Shown: one piece after another, positions 42,529 to 50,533 of the stretch
Layout: each line of letters begins with the position of its first letter
Numbering within the stretch: position 1 is the stretch's first letter
Source: Litorivivens lipolytica
GTDB lineage: Bacteria; Pseudomonadota; Gammaproteobacteria; Pseudomonadales; Spongiibacteraceae
Length of the DNA stretch: 64,000 bases
Reading direction: 5' to 3'
NCBI RefSeq assembly: GCF_014191715.1
Contig: NZ_JACHWY010000001.1
Span: 806,001 to 870,000 of the forward strand
The notes under the pieces: model-generated
Databases searched by the model: none
Told to the model about the DNA's origin: nothing
What the model saw: the letters and a program-made list of their open reading frames with translations, nothing else
Made by a program: the position numbers and the translations under genes

Positions 42529-43473
42529 TTATGACTCACTCTCGACAAAAGACTGGAGGTCTTTACTAAGCGGCGCGCGCACTTCAATCCACTCCCCCTC
42601 CAGCTCAAATCGCAGGGAATGGGCGTGCAGGAACAATCGCTGGACGCCCCGCTCGCGAAAACGCTGATTAACCTCATCCTTGCCGTACTTGTCATCGCCA
42701 ATAATGGGATGGCCCGCCGCCTGACAGTGAACCCGTATCTGATGGGTTCGACCCGTAACTGGCTTGGCCTCAACCAGGGTGGCGCCGGCAAATCGCTGCA
42801 CCACCTGATATCGCGTCAGGGCATATTTGCCCTCTGGGGTGGTTTTTACCATTCGCTCACCGGAGCGCAACACGTTCTTTTCCAGTGGCAGCTTGACCTG
42901 CTCCTTGCGGTGGGACCAACGCCCCTCCACCAAGGCGAGATAGCGCTTGTCGACACCGTCTCCTCGAAGAAGCCCGTGCAAGGTTTTGAGCGTGCTACGC
43001 TTTTTGGCCAGCATAACGCAACCGGAGGTATCCCGGTCGAGGCGGTGAACCAATTCAAGAAACTTCGCCTCCGGGCGCATTTTACGCAGAGCTTCGATCA
43101 ATCCCAGGCTGACACCGCTGCCGCCGTGCACTGCCAGACCTGAAGGCTTATCGATAATAAGGAGACGATCATCTTCGAAGAGAATGGCCTTCTGCAGGGT
43201 ATCGGCCAGCGAATCGGAAACAAAGGCGCTAGCTTTTTCGCCAGGATCACTGACCCGAACCGGCGGAATCCGCACTACATCCCCCACCTCCAGCTTGTAC
43301 TCCGGTTTGACCCGGGACTTGTTGACCCTCACCTCGCCCTTGCGGAGAATCCGGTAAATGCGCGATTTCGGGACACCTTTCAATACCTTGAGCAAGTAAT
43401 TGTCGATGCGCTGACCATCCGCACCCTCGTCCACGGTAACTAATTGAACAGCCTGAGGCCGCCCGGATTCCAT
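42529..43473 (-). CDS. rluC: 23S rRNA pseudouridine synthase RluC
   Basis: Makes pseudouridine at 955, 2504 and 2580 (E. coli numbering) of 23S rRNA. The 314-aa protein has an N-terminal S4 domain (DNYLLKVLKGVPKSRIYRIL), the catalytic Asp in LVHRLDRDTSGCVMLA, and the terminal KPVTGRTHQIRVHCQ. ATG at 43471-43473 is preferred over a further-upstream frame start at 43578, because that extension would overlap the rne promoter. It is divergent from rne, as in E. coli. Confidence 0.92.
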   Translation of the reverse strand: MESGRPQAVQLVTVDEGADGQRIDNYLLKVLKGVPKSRIYRILRKGEVRVNKSRVKPEYKLEVGDVVRIPPVRVSDPGEKASAFVSDSLADTLQKAILFEDDRLLIIDKPSGLAVHGGSGVSLGLIEALRKMRPEAKFLELVHRLDRDTSGCVMLAKKRSTLKTLHGLLRGDGVDKRYLALVEGRWSHRKEQVKLPLEKNVLRSGERMVKTTPEGKYALTRYQVVQRFAGATLVEAKPVTGRTHQIRVHCQAAGHPIIGDDKYGKDEVNQRFRERGVQRLFLHAHSLRFELEGEWIEVRAPLSKDLQSFVESES

Positions 43474-43501
43474 ACCCAAGCCACACTTCCCATCTAACTG
43501 A

Positions 43502-43537
43502 TTGATCGAACAGAACTTAACTGCTATATTCGCGCCA
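43502..43537 (+). promoter_or_regulatory. Candidate sigma-70 promoter of rne
   Basis: TTGATC (43502-43507; 4 of 6), 17 bp, TATATT (43525-43530; 5 of 6). The start would be near 43537, about 530 nt before the rne ATG, giving a leader even longer than the 361-nt autoregulatory leader of E. coli rne. Confidence 0.6.
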
Positions 43538-44068
43538 GTAGCCGCTTGGTCTCTCGCGACAACCCACAGGCTGCGCACCTTTTTACAAAAGAGGCAAAGA
43601 GATCAGGGGCTCCGCAGGTTTGTCGACAGCGTCCCGTAGGATGTGTCCGAACCCGCAAAACTGTAGAGAACAAGCCCGTGCACGCGCGAATAAATCGTCG
43701 CTGGCACCCATGTTAACCATGCGAGTGGATTTTACCGCATCGTTACCACGAGAGATATGAGAATTGAGCAAGCGGTGCCAAAGGCATCGCCGATAAGTTA
43801 AGCGATCGTTCGAGCAGCCGACCAGTCTGTAGAAATGAAAATTGAAGTGAAGAAAACCGCTCTCGCCGATCTTAGCAATCAAGCCTTTCAAACAGTAATC
43901 AGGGAGTTTTCGCCAAGCCATTTCAGTTCGTCCCAAGCCGTAGAAGCGCGATCCGCCTCCGGGAAAGGGCCTGAAACACTGCGTTATAACGCGGGTTTGA
44001 CGCCACTGTAAGCTGTTCTCAGCTCGAGTAACACTGCGGTAAGTCCTTCATAATCAAGGATTTACCAA
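43538..44068 (+). promoter_or_regulatory. Long rne leader without a gene
   Basis: About 530 bp upstream of rne hold no convincing gene; a 117-aa minus-strand frame (43583-43936) has no family features. In E. coli the rne leader is cut by RNase E itself to set enzyme level, so this leader probably has the same role, by position and length. I did not identify defined hairpins equal to the E. coli hp2/hp3 elements. Confidence 0.5.
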
Positions 44069-46807
44069 ATGAAAAGAATGCTCATTAATGCCACGCAGCC
44101 CGAAGAGTTGCGTGTCGCCCTCGTCGACGGTCAACGGCTGTACGACCTCGACATCGAAAACCGCACCCGCATCCAGAAAAAAGCCAACATCTACAAGGGC
44201 ACCATTACCCGCGTAGAGCCCAGCCTTGAAGCCGCCTTTGTCGACTTCGGCGCCGAGCGCCACGGCTTTCTCCCCCTGAAAGAAATTTCCAAAGAATACT
44301 TCTACCGCTCACCCTCCGAGGTGGATGGCCGCGTCAAAATCAAGGATGTGGTCAAGGAAGGCACCCAGGTTATCGTTCAGGTAGAAAAGGAAGAACGCGG
44401 CAACAAAGGTGCGGCACTGACTACCTTTATCAGCCTCGCCGGCCGCTACATGGTGCTGATGCCGAACAACCCCCGCGCTGGTGGGATTTCCCGTCGCATT
44501 GAAGGTGAAGAGCGCACCCAACTGCGCGAAGCCCTGAGCAACATCAATATTCCTGACGGTATGGGCGTCATTGTGCGCACCGCCGGTATCGGCCGCTCCT
44601 CAGAAGAGCTGCAGTGGGACCTGGACTACCTCCTCCACCTGTGGAGCGCGGTGACCAAGGCCTCGGAAGAAAACAAAGCCCCCCTGCTGATCCTGCAGGA
44701 AAGCAACGTCATTATCCGCGCGATTCGCGATTACCTGCGCGACGATATTGATCAAGTTTTGATCGACAACGAAACCTCCTTCGAAGAAGCCAAAACCTTC
44801 GTCGAGCAGGTGATGCCCCAGTACAAGAACAAGATCCGCCTCTACAAAGACCCGGTTCCCCTGTTCAACCGCTACCAGATTGAAAGCCAGATCGAGTCGG
44901 CCTTCCAGCGCGAAGTCAGCCTGCCTTCCGGCGGTTCCATCGTGATTGACCCGACCGAAGCGCTGGTGTCTATCGATATCAACTCCGCCCGTGCCACCAA
45001 AGGCGGTGATATTGAAGAAACCGCACTGCAAACCAACCTGGAAGCCGCCGACGAGATCGCCCGTCAGCTACGCCTGCGCGATATCGGCGGCCTGATCGTC
45101 ATCGACTTTATCGACATGATGGCGCCGCGTAACCAGCGCGAAGTAGAAAATCGCATGCGCGATGCGCTTGAGCCGGATCGCGCCCGTGTTCAGCTGGGTC
45201 GCATCTCCCGCTTTGGTCTGCTGGAAATGTCCCGTCAGCGCCTGCGCCCCTCACTGGGCGAAACCAGCGCCAAGGTCTGCCCGCGCTGTGAAGGTCACGG
45301 CACCATTCGCGACACCAAATCTCTGGCCCTCTCCATCCTGCGCCTGCTGGAAGAAGAGGCCAACAAAGAGAAAAGCGCAGAAGTCCGCGCCATCGTGCCG
45401 GTCACCGTCGCCTCTTACCTGTTGAACGAAAAGCGCCAGCCGATTCACGATATCGAAAAGCGCTCCGACGTTCGCGTAGTGGTGATTCCGTCAATCAATC
45501 TGGAAACGCCCCACTTTGAAGTTCAGCGCCTGCGCGAAAGCGATGTAGGTGAAGAAGAATTGGTGAGCTACAAAATCACCAGCGAACTGGAAAACGCTCA
45601 GGAAGAACAGGAAGCCAAGGACGAAGAGCTGCCACCGATCCAACAAGCTGCTGTTTCCGGTTTGTCACCTCGCGCTCCGGCGCCCCAGCGCACCGAAGCT
45701 CCTGCTGCTCAGCAGCCTGCTGCCGCTGCGCCAGCGCCGTCCGCAGCTCCGCAGGAAAGCAGCTCCGGACTGTTCAAGAAAATCGTTTCCAGCCTGAGCA
45801 CCTTCTTCCAGGCCGAAGAGATCGACGTTCGCTCTGCCCCGGTCGCTAAAGCCCAGCCTGAGCCGGAACCCGAGCAGGAATCCAGCAAGCCACAACAGCG
45901 TAACCGCAACCGTAATCGCAACCGTAATCGCAACCGTCGTGACGGTGGTGACAACCAGAACCGCAATCGCAGCCGTGATCAGGAAAACGAAGGTCGTTCT
46001 GATAATCGCCGTGGCGGCAATCGCGACAACAATGCGGAGAATCGTCAGAACGACGACAACGCATCCAAGGCTAACAACCGCAATGACAACGCGGGCGAAA
46101 ACAACTCTCGCGACGAAAATCGTCCGCAGCGCCGCCCGAGCAACCGCAAGCCACGTCAAAAAGGCGAGCGCAAGCGCGAAGAAGCGATCGCCCTGCCCGC
46201 AGATGCAGTTGCCGAAGTTGAACAGCCCAAAGCTGACAACACAACTGCCGAAGCCCCTGCAAAAGAAGCGGTAGAGCCTAAAGCGGCTGCGCCTGCTGTT
46301 GAAACAACAGCAGAAGCAAAAACTGAGGCCAAGCAAGAACAAGCTGCTTCAGAAAACACGTCTTCTGAAAGCAAGCCTGCCGAGAGCAAGGCTGAGCAAG
46401 TCGAGAAGCCCGCAGTCACAGAAGCACCCGCAGCAAGCGAAGCAGAAACCGCTAAAGCTGAAGCACCAGCTGAGACTGCAGAAGCAAAACCGGCTGCCAG
46501 CGAAGCGGCTCCCGCTGCAGAGGCTCCCAAACCCGCTCAGCAGGAACAACCTGCTCCAGCGGCAAAAGCCAAACCGACCGTTAGCGAAACAGCCAGTGAA
46601 CCTGCACCAAGCAGCAAACCGGTTGTTCCGCCGAGCGCTCGCGGCCGCGCCGCCAACGATCCACGGGAAAACCCCAAGCCGGTGACCAGTGTCGATATCG
46701 CCACCACCTCACCCTTGCCCGCCGAGCTGGATCGCAGCCTAGTGGCTTCACCCGACCCCGATCGCGTAATTCCACCCCGAGCCAGCAACGATCCAAGAAA
46801 TCGTTAA
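44069..46807 (+). CDS. rne: Ribonuclease E
   Basis: Essential endonuclease and degradosome scaffold on the inner membrane. The 912-aa protein has an S1 domain (about 36-118), the DNase-I-like catalytic site Asp303 ([12 protein letters not shown]) and Asp346 (IVIDFIDM), and the zinc link Cys404-Cys407 (VCPRCEGHG), all at the E. coli numbering. An amphipathic membrane anchor [14 protein letters not shown] lies about 567-580. The C-terminal half is disordered: an Arg-Asn repeat, then Ala/Glu/Pro-rich sequence, ending with two NDPR motifs ([16 protein letters not shown]). These could be partner-binding short motifs. Confidence 0.97.
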   Translation: MKRMLINATQPEELRVALVDGQRLYDLDIENRTRIQKKANIYKGTITRVEPSLEAAFVDFGAERHGFLPLKEISKEYFYRSPSEVDGRVKIKDVVKEGTQVIVQVEKEERGNKGAALTTFISLAGRYMVLMPNNPRAGGISRRIEGEERTQLREALSNINIPDGMGVIVRTAGIGRSSEELQWDLDYLLHLWSAVTKASEENKAPLLILQESNVIIRAIRDYLRDDIDQVLIDNETSFEEAKTFVEQVMPQYKNKIRLYKDPVPLFNRYQIESQIESAFQREVSLPSGGSIVIDPTEALVSIDINSARATKGGDIEETALQTNLEAADEIARQLRLRDIGGLIVIDFIDMMAPRNQREVENRMRDALEPDRARVQLGRISRFGLLEMSRQRLRPSLGETSAKVCPRCEGHGTIRDTKSLALSILRLLEEEANKEKSAEVRAIVPVTVASYLLNEKRQPIHDIEKRSDVRVVVIPSINLETPHFEVQRLRESDVGEEELVSYKITSELENAQEEQEAKDEELPPIQQAAVSGLSPRAPAPQRTEAPAAQQPAAAAPAPSAAPQESSSGLFKKIVSSLSTFFQAEEIDVRSAPVAKAQPEPEPEQESSKPQQRNRNRNRNRNRNRRDGGDNQNRNRSRDQENEGRSDNRRGGNRDNNAENRQNDDNASKANNRNDNAGENNSRDENRPQRRPSNRKPRQKGERKREEAIALPADAVAEVEQPKADNTTAEAPAKEAVEPKAAAPAVETTAEAKTEAKQEQAASENTSSESKPAESKAEQVEKPAVTEAPAASEAETAKAEAPAETAEAKPAASEAAPAAEAPKPAQQEQPAPAAKAKPTVSETASEPAPSSKPVVPPSARGRAANDPRENPKPVTSVDIATTSPLPAELDRSLVASPDPDRVIPPRASNDPRNR
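45898..45940 (+). repeat. Tandem 12-bp Asn-Arg repeat in rne
   Basis: About three copies of CGCAACCGTAAT-type 12-mers code for alternating Arg and Asn (about residues 611-623), part of an arginine-rich RNA-binding region of the RNase E scaffold. Copies differ by only a base or two, so copy number may vary between strains. Confidence 0.7.
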
Positions 46808-46817
46808 AAGCAAAAAG

Positions 46818-46856
46818 AAAAGGCCAGCTAATAAAGGAGCTGGCCTTTTTTATTTT
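46818..46856 (+). terminator. Intrinsic terminator of rne
   Basis: GGCCAGCT/AGCTGGCC (46822-46845) with an 8-nt loop, followed by TTTTTTATTTTAT, starts 11 bp after the rne stop. Confidence 0.9.
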
Positions 46857-46883
46857 ATGAACCAAAATTCCGCACCCAGTCTA

Positions 46884-47047
46884 GGGCCGCGCCGGGCGCA
46901 GGCCGCGAATCAGTCAGGGCATGCAGTCTCACGGCCGAAAACGTCAGGGTTGTCGCGAGGACTGTCTGAGCGCACCGCGCGAGTTCCGCAGCGCTGGCGT
47001 TTTCGGCCGTGAGATGCCCGATTCGCGGCCTGCGCCCGACGCGGCCC
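46884..47047. repeat. Long GC-rich imperfect inverted repeat
   Basis: The left arm (46884-46947, 64 nt, starting GGGCCGCGCC) and right arm (46994-47047, 54 nt) are near-perfect reverse complements: about 52 of 54 positions pair once two 5-nt insertions in the left arm are bulged out. The loop is about 46 nt. It lies between two convergent genes, with no open frame. Candidate MITE, REP-like mobile element, or cruciform/transcription-blocking structure. Copy number elsewhere in the genome is unknown. Confidence 0.8.
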
Positions 47048-47079
47048 GGACTACGAAGCTCTATATCGTCCCACCCTAA

Positions 47080-48078
47080 TCAAAGCCCCGCCAAAAACGT
47101 CAATATCTTCTCATTGACCAAAAGCGGCTGCTCCTGCTGCACCCAATGTCCCGCCTCAGGCAGCAACTCACACACCCGAAGGTCCGGCACTCGATCCTTC
47201 ATAACCGACCAACAGTCCGGTGCGCTCATTGCAATCACCGGATCCTGCTCACCGGCAAGAAAACACACCGGCACAGCAACATTTTGGCCGAGATAACGCG
47301 CATTCAACTGCCAATTGATATCAGACACTCGATACCAGTTCAGTCCACCTCGAAACCCGGTTCGCGAAAAAGCCTCCGCATAAACCGCAAATTCCGCCTG
47401 ACTCAACCAGGGCCACGGCAGCATTTCATTCACGGGCGGCAAGATCTCGATATAACCTTGACCATCCTTGCCCGAGCCAAAACTCGACAGCAGATCACCC
47501 TTGGCGCTCAAGGCCCAGTAAAGCCGCCGCAAAAACGTACTGCTATTGTCATCCAACTCGGATTCCGCGAGACCCGGTTCCTGAAAATAGTGGCCGTGCA
47601 AAAAGTGCGATTCGGCTACCTTGGCAAACTGCACAGAGGGCAACACATTCGCCGACAGATCTCCGCGCCGCCCGTAGTAATCAAAATCGTAAGGCACACT
47701 AAGCACAACCAAGCCATCAACACAGTCGGGCTCGTGCAAGGCCATATTCCACACCACCGGCGCCCCAAAATCCTGACCGACAAAAACCGCTGAGGATTTT
47801 CCGAAATGCGAGAGCACCGCAAGAAGATCCCCGCGAATATGATCCAGCGAATAATCGGCAATCGCCTGTGGCGCATCGCTGTCACCGTAACCGCGCATAT
47901 CCAGAGCCACAGCAAGATAACCCCGCTTGGAAAAATACCGCAGCTGATGACGCCAGCTATAGGCCAGACCGGGAAAGCCATGACAGAAAATCATCATAGG
48001 CCCTTCGCCGCCGGATTCGTCTGACACCAGACAGGAAAGCTTTACCCCGTCCTTTGAGTTGATCGTTTTTCGTTCCAT
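47080..48078 (-). CDS. Alpha/beta hydrolase, epoxide-hydrolase-like
   Basis: A cytosolic alpha/beta-hydrolase of about 332 aa. Seen: the oxyanion motif FCHGFPGLAYSWRHQLRYF (His-Gly-x-Pro), ALDMRGYGDSDAP, the nucleophile in VFVGQDFGAPVVW (Asp, as in epoxide hydrolases and haloalkane dehalogenases) and a C-terminal His in LPEAGHWVQQEQP. Asp nucleophile plus the Gly-Phe-Pro loop favours epoxide hydrolase; the lid Tyr pair cannot be checked with certainty. The ATG at 48076-48078 gives the usual N-terminus; a TTG at 48129 is an alternative. Monocistronic on the minus strand. Confidence 0.82.
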   Translation of the reverse strand: MERKTINSKDGVKLSCLVSDESGGEGPMMIFCHGFPGLAYSWRHQLRYFSKRGYLAVALDMRGYGDSDAPQAIADYSLDHIRGDLLAVLSHFGKSSAVFVGQDFGAPVVWNMALHEPDCVDGLVVLSVPYDFDYYGRRGDLSANVLPSVQFAKVAESHFLHGHYFQEPGLAESELDDNSSTFLRRLYWALSAKGDLLSSFGSGKDGQGYIEILPPVNEMLPWPWLSQAEFAVYAEAFSRTGFRGGLNWYRVSDINWQLNARYLGQNVAVPVCFLAGEQDPVIAMSAPDCWSVMKDRVPDLRVCELLPEAGHWVQQEQPLLVNEKILTFLAGL

Positions 48079-48197
48079 GAAAGGACTCGCTACGCAATTG
48101 TCTAAGCCAAACTCTACTTTATGCTCCAAAAGTCACTGAATCGTCTGTTCTTATGCTTGTTTGTAAAAACGAGCTCTGTATAATTGCCGACTGCCGC

Positions 48198-48287
48198 GGA
48201 GGGGTGGCAGAGTGGTTGAATGCACCGGTCTTGAAAACCGGCGTGGGTTAACGCCCACCCAGGGTTCAAATCCCTGCCCCTCCGCCA
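48198..48287 (+). tRNA. tRNA-Ser (anticodon UGA)
   Basis: GGAGGGG at 48198 pairs with CCCCTCC before the encoded GCCA at the 3' end. The anticodon stem CCGGT/ACCGG (CGGTC-TTGAAA-ACCG region) holds the loop CTTGAAA, giving TGA, which reads UCA. The long variable arm (GTGGGTTAACGCCCACC) is typical of a class II serine tRNA. Total 90 nt with CCA. Confidence 0.97.
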
Positions 48288-48320
48288 TTCTTCTCCTGGT
48301 TTCCCCCCTTTTTCTCGCTA

Positions 48321-48348
48321 GAACTTCCTTGCAAATCAAGCGTCTAAA
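48321..48348 (+). promoter_or_regulatory. Sigma-E/AlgU-like promoter of the yccA homologue
   Basis: GAACTT (48321-48326), 16 bp, TCTAAA (48343-48348); written with its full context, AGAACTT-15-GTCTAA differs from the E. coli sigma-E consensus GGAACTT-15/16-GTCTAA at one base. The start would be near 48355, about 80 nt before the yccA ATG. Confidence 0.7.
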
Positions 48349-48375
48349 CTATCGCTCGGGTTATGCCAATTAACC

Positions 48376-48403
48376 TTGCTTTTGGCGTCCTGCGCAGTAT
48401 GAT
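48376..48403 (+). promoter_or_regulatory. Candidate second (sigma-70) promoter of the yccA homologue
   Basis: TTGCTT (48376-48381), 16 bp, TATGAT (48398-48403; 5 of 6) lies downstream of the sigma-E-like site. It would give a basal start near 48410 with a leader of about 27 nt. Confidence 0.45.
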
Positions 48404-48436
48404 TTGGCTTAGTTGAAACCTATTTCGGAGACTGCA

Positions 48437-49105
48437 ATGCAAGACAGAACCGTTGCCCAAGCTCATAGCCCCGCCGGTATTGAAGCGGTTGGGACCAACA
48501 AGGTACTGAAGAACACCTACCTGCTGCTGGCGATGACACTCGCTTTCAGCGCCTTTACCGCCTTCCTGTCTCGCGGTATGGCACCGATTAACCCCTGGGT
48601 ATTTCTGGGCGGCTTTATCGGCCTGTCCTTTCTGACTCAGATGCTGGCTAACAGCGCCTGGGGGCTGCTGGCTGTCTTCGGCTTTACCGGATTTGTCGGC
48701 TTCGCTATTGGCCCCCTGATGGGCGCCCTGATGCAAAGCAGCGTCGGTGCAGAACTGGTCATGCAAGCGCTAGGCGGCACTGCCGCGATCTTCCTCGGCC
48801 TGTCAGCTTACGCGGTCACCACCAAGAAGGACTTCTCCTTCCTGTCGGGCTTTATCGTCGCTGGCGGTATCATCCTGATGCTGGGTGTTGTCGCTGCGCT
48901 GGTATTTGAAATGCCGACCCTGCGCCTGGCTCTGTCTGCCGGCTTTATGCTGTTCGCCAGCGCTGCAATTCTGTTCCAGACTGGACAGATCGTGAACGGC
49001 GGTGAGCGCAACTACATTCTGGCGACCATTACCCTGTATGCCTCTATCTACAACCTGTTTATGAGCCTGCTACACCTGCTTATGGCTTTCTCAGGTGACG
49101 ATTGA
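48437..49105 (+). CDS. yccA: Bax-inhibitor-1/YccA family membrane protein
   Basis: A 222-aa inner-membrane protein with seven hydrophobic segments and the family end (YASIYNLFMSLLHLLMAFSGDD, acidic last residues). In E. coli YccA is a substrate and modulator of the membrane protease FtsH and protects SecY when translocons jam. The ATG at 48437 has GGAG 7 nt upstream; an in-frame ATG at 48413 is rejected. A sigma-E-like promoter upstream fits a membrane-stress role. It is followed by a strong terminator and tusD, the yccA-tus order being familiar in Pseudomonas relatives. Confidence 0.9.
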   Translation: MQDRTVAQAHSPAGIEAVGTNKVLKNTYLLLAMTLAFSAFTAFLSRGMAPINPWVFLGGFIGLSFLTQMLANSAWGLLAVFGFTGFVGFAIGPLMGALMQSSVGAELVMQALGGTAAIFLGLSAYAVTTKKDFSFLSGFIVAGGIILMLGVVAALVFEMPTLRLALSAGFMLFASAAILFQTGQIVNGGERNYILATITLYASIYNLFMSLLHLLMAFSGDD

Positions 49106-49127
49106 TTCTTATCGCAGAATCCTGATT

Positions 49128-49154
49128 AAAGCCCCGGCACGCCGGGGCTTTTTA
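49128..49154 (+). terminator. Terminator between yccA and tusD
   Basis: GCCCCGGC/GCCGGGGC (49131-49148) with a 2-nt loop, followed by TTTTTA. It ends only 11 nt before the tusD ATG. Confidence 0.85.
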
Positions 49155-49159
49155 CTTGC

Positions 49160-49552
49160 ATGAAATATTCCCTACTCGTTCTCGGCTCCCCTCAATCCAC
49201 ACCGGCGGTCCGCTCGGCCTTACGCTTTGCGGAAGCGGCGGTTGCCAGTGGCCATGAGTTATTTCGCGTGTTCTTCTTTCATGACGCGGTAACGACCGGC
49301 AATGGCTACACCGTCACCCCTCAGGATCAGGAAAGCCTGCCACAGGCCTGGCAGACCTTCGGCCAGGCTCACAACGTGGATATGGTGCTATGCATCTCCA
49401 GCGCACTGCGACGGGGCGTGGTTAACACCCGGGAATCCGATCGCTACAAGCTTCAGGGCGCAAATGCCCTCGAAGGCTTTGACCTTTCCGGTTTGGGACA
49501 GTGGGTTGAAGCCATGCTGGTCTCTGATCGCATCGTGACCTTCGGAGGCTGA
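49160..49552 (+). CDS. tusD: Sulfurtransferase TusD
   Basis: Sulfur-relay subunit that takes persulfide sulfur from TusA for 2-thiouridine synthesis on tRNA (with MnmA). The 130-aa DsrE-type protein has SLLVLGSPQSTPAVRSALRFA, FFFHDAVTTGNG and the conserved sulfur-carrier Cys in MVLCISSALRRG (about 78). It starts the tusDCB-tusE unit, two bases before tusC. No ribosome-binding site lies between the terminator stem and the ATG. Confidence 0.92.
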   Translation: MKYSLLVLGSPQSTPAVRSALRFAEAAVASGHELFRVFFFHDAVTTGNGYTVTPQDQESLPQAWQTFGQAHNVDMVLCISSALRRGVVNTRESDRYKLQGANALEGFDLSGLGQWVEAMLVSDRIVTFGG

Positions 49553-49554
49553 GC

Positions 49555-49911
49555 ATGGCATCGCTGTTAATGATCTGTCGCAAAGCCCCCTACGGCACCA
49601 GCTATGCCCGTGAAGCGATTGATATCGCCCTCGCCGCCAGCGCCTTTGACGTAGACGTTGCCATGCTGTTTACCGATGACGGTGTATTGCAGTTAGTAAA
49701 GGGGCAGAACACCGACAATACCGGCAGCAAGAATGTGGAGTCGGTACTCAGCTCATTACCGCTATACGACGTGGCACCAATCCTGGTGAATGAAGCGGCG
49801 CTGTCTGAACGCCATCTGACGACGGGAGATTTAAACCTGCCTGTAGAGCTTTGCCAGCCGGGCGAATTGCCAACCCTTTGCGCGAAGTATGACCGGGTGC
49901 TGACCATCTGA
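49555..49911 (+). CDS. tusC: Sulfur-relay protein TusC
   Basis: Structural partner of TusB and TusD in the TusBCD heterohexamer. The 118-aa DsrF-type protein has ICRKAPYGTSYAREAIDIALAASAFDV and AMLFTDDGVLQLVKGQNTDN. GGAGG precedes the ATG by 6 nt. It overlaps tusB by TGATG. Confidence 0.92.
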   Translation: MASLLMICRKAPYGTSYAREAIDIALAASAFDVDVAMLFTDDGVLQLVKGQNTDNTGSKNVESVLSSLPLYDVAPILVNEAALSERHLTTGDLNLPVELCQPGELPTLCAKYDRVLTI

Positions 49912-50192
49912 TGACTGACGCGATCCTCCACCTCGTTCAACAATCCCCGACCGCCAGCTCGGCCTTACGAGACTGCCTCGCAGTCGCCGGCCCCGCAGAC
50001 AGCATTGTACTGATGCACGATGGGGTGTACGCCGCCATGGAAAAACCCAGTGCCCACACCTGCTATGCGCTGCAATCCGATCTTGAGGAACGCGGCCTAC
50101 AGGGACGAACAGACCCGGCCGTTACCCTTATTGATTACAGCGGCCTCGTCGAACTCTGCGATCAGCATCGCCACAATCTGAGCTGGTTCTGA
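49911..50192 (+). CDS. tusB: Sulfur-relay protein TusB
   Basis: A 93-aa DsrH-type third component of TusBCD. It has ILHLVQQSPTASSALRDCLA, IVLMHDGVYAA and the late ALQSDLEERGLQGR. It overlaps tusC and tusE by TGATG-type junctions, so translation of the three is coupled. Confidence 0.9.
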   Translation: MTDAILHLVQQSPTASSALRDCLAVAGPADSIVLMHDGVYAAMEKPSAHTCYALQSDLEERGLQGRTDPAVTLIDYSGLVELCDQHRHNLSWF

Positions 50193-50503
50193 TGGCTCTC
50201 GCGACCGATGAAGAAGGCTACCTGCTCGATTTGACCGACTGGAACCCGACGGTTGCAGAGCAGCTCGCCGACGAAGAAGGTATCAGCCTCAGCGAGGCCC
50301 ACTGGGAGCTGATCGAATTGATTCAAGCCTTTTATAAAGAGTTCGACCACTCCCCCGCCATGCGGCCTCTGATAAAATATGCCAAGCTCAAACTGGGCGC
50401 CGACAAGGGTAACAGCCTGTATTTTCTCAGCCTGTTTCCCGGCAGCCCGGCCAAGCTTCTGAGCAGAATTGCCGGACTGCCACGCCCGGAAAACTGCCTT
50501 TAA
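50192..50503 (+). CDS. tusE: Sulfur-relay acceptor TusE (DsrC family)
   Basis: Takes the persulfide from TusD and delivers it to MnmA. The 103-aa DsrC-like protein has EGYLLDLTDWNPTVAEQLA, HWELIELIQAFYKEFDHSP, and the C-terminal swinging Cys in PENCL, the penultimate residue. The second Cys of true DsrC is absent, so it is TusE and not sulfite-reductase DsrC. Confidence 0.92.
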   Translation: MALATDEEGYLLDLTDWNPTVAEQLADEEGISLSEAHWELIELIQAFYKEFDHSPAMRPLIKYAKLKLGADKGNSLYFLSLFPGSPAKLLSRIAGLPRPENCL

Positions 50504-50533
50504 CGTCCTAACCCTATCCGCAGCAGAGCATTT

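Noticed and set aside
43583-43936. 117-aa minus-strand frame in the rne leader
   Set aside because: No family match by eye, no ribosome-binding site, and it lies in the long rne leader where non-coding regulation is expected.
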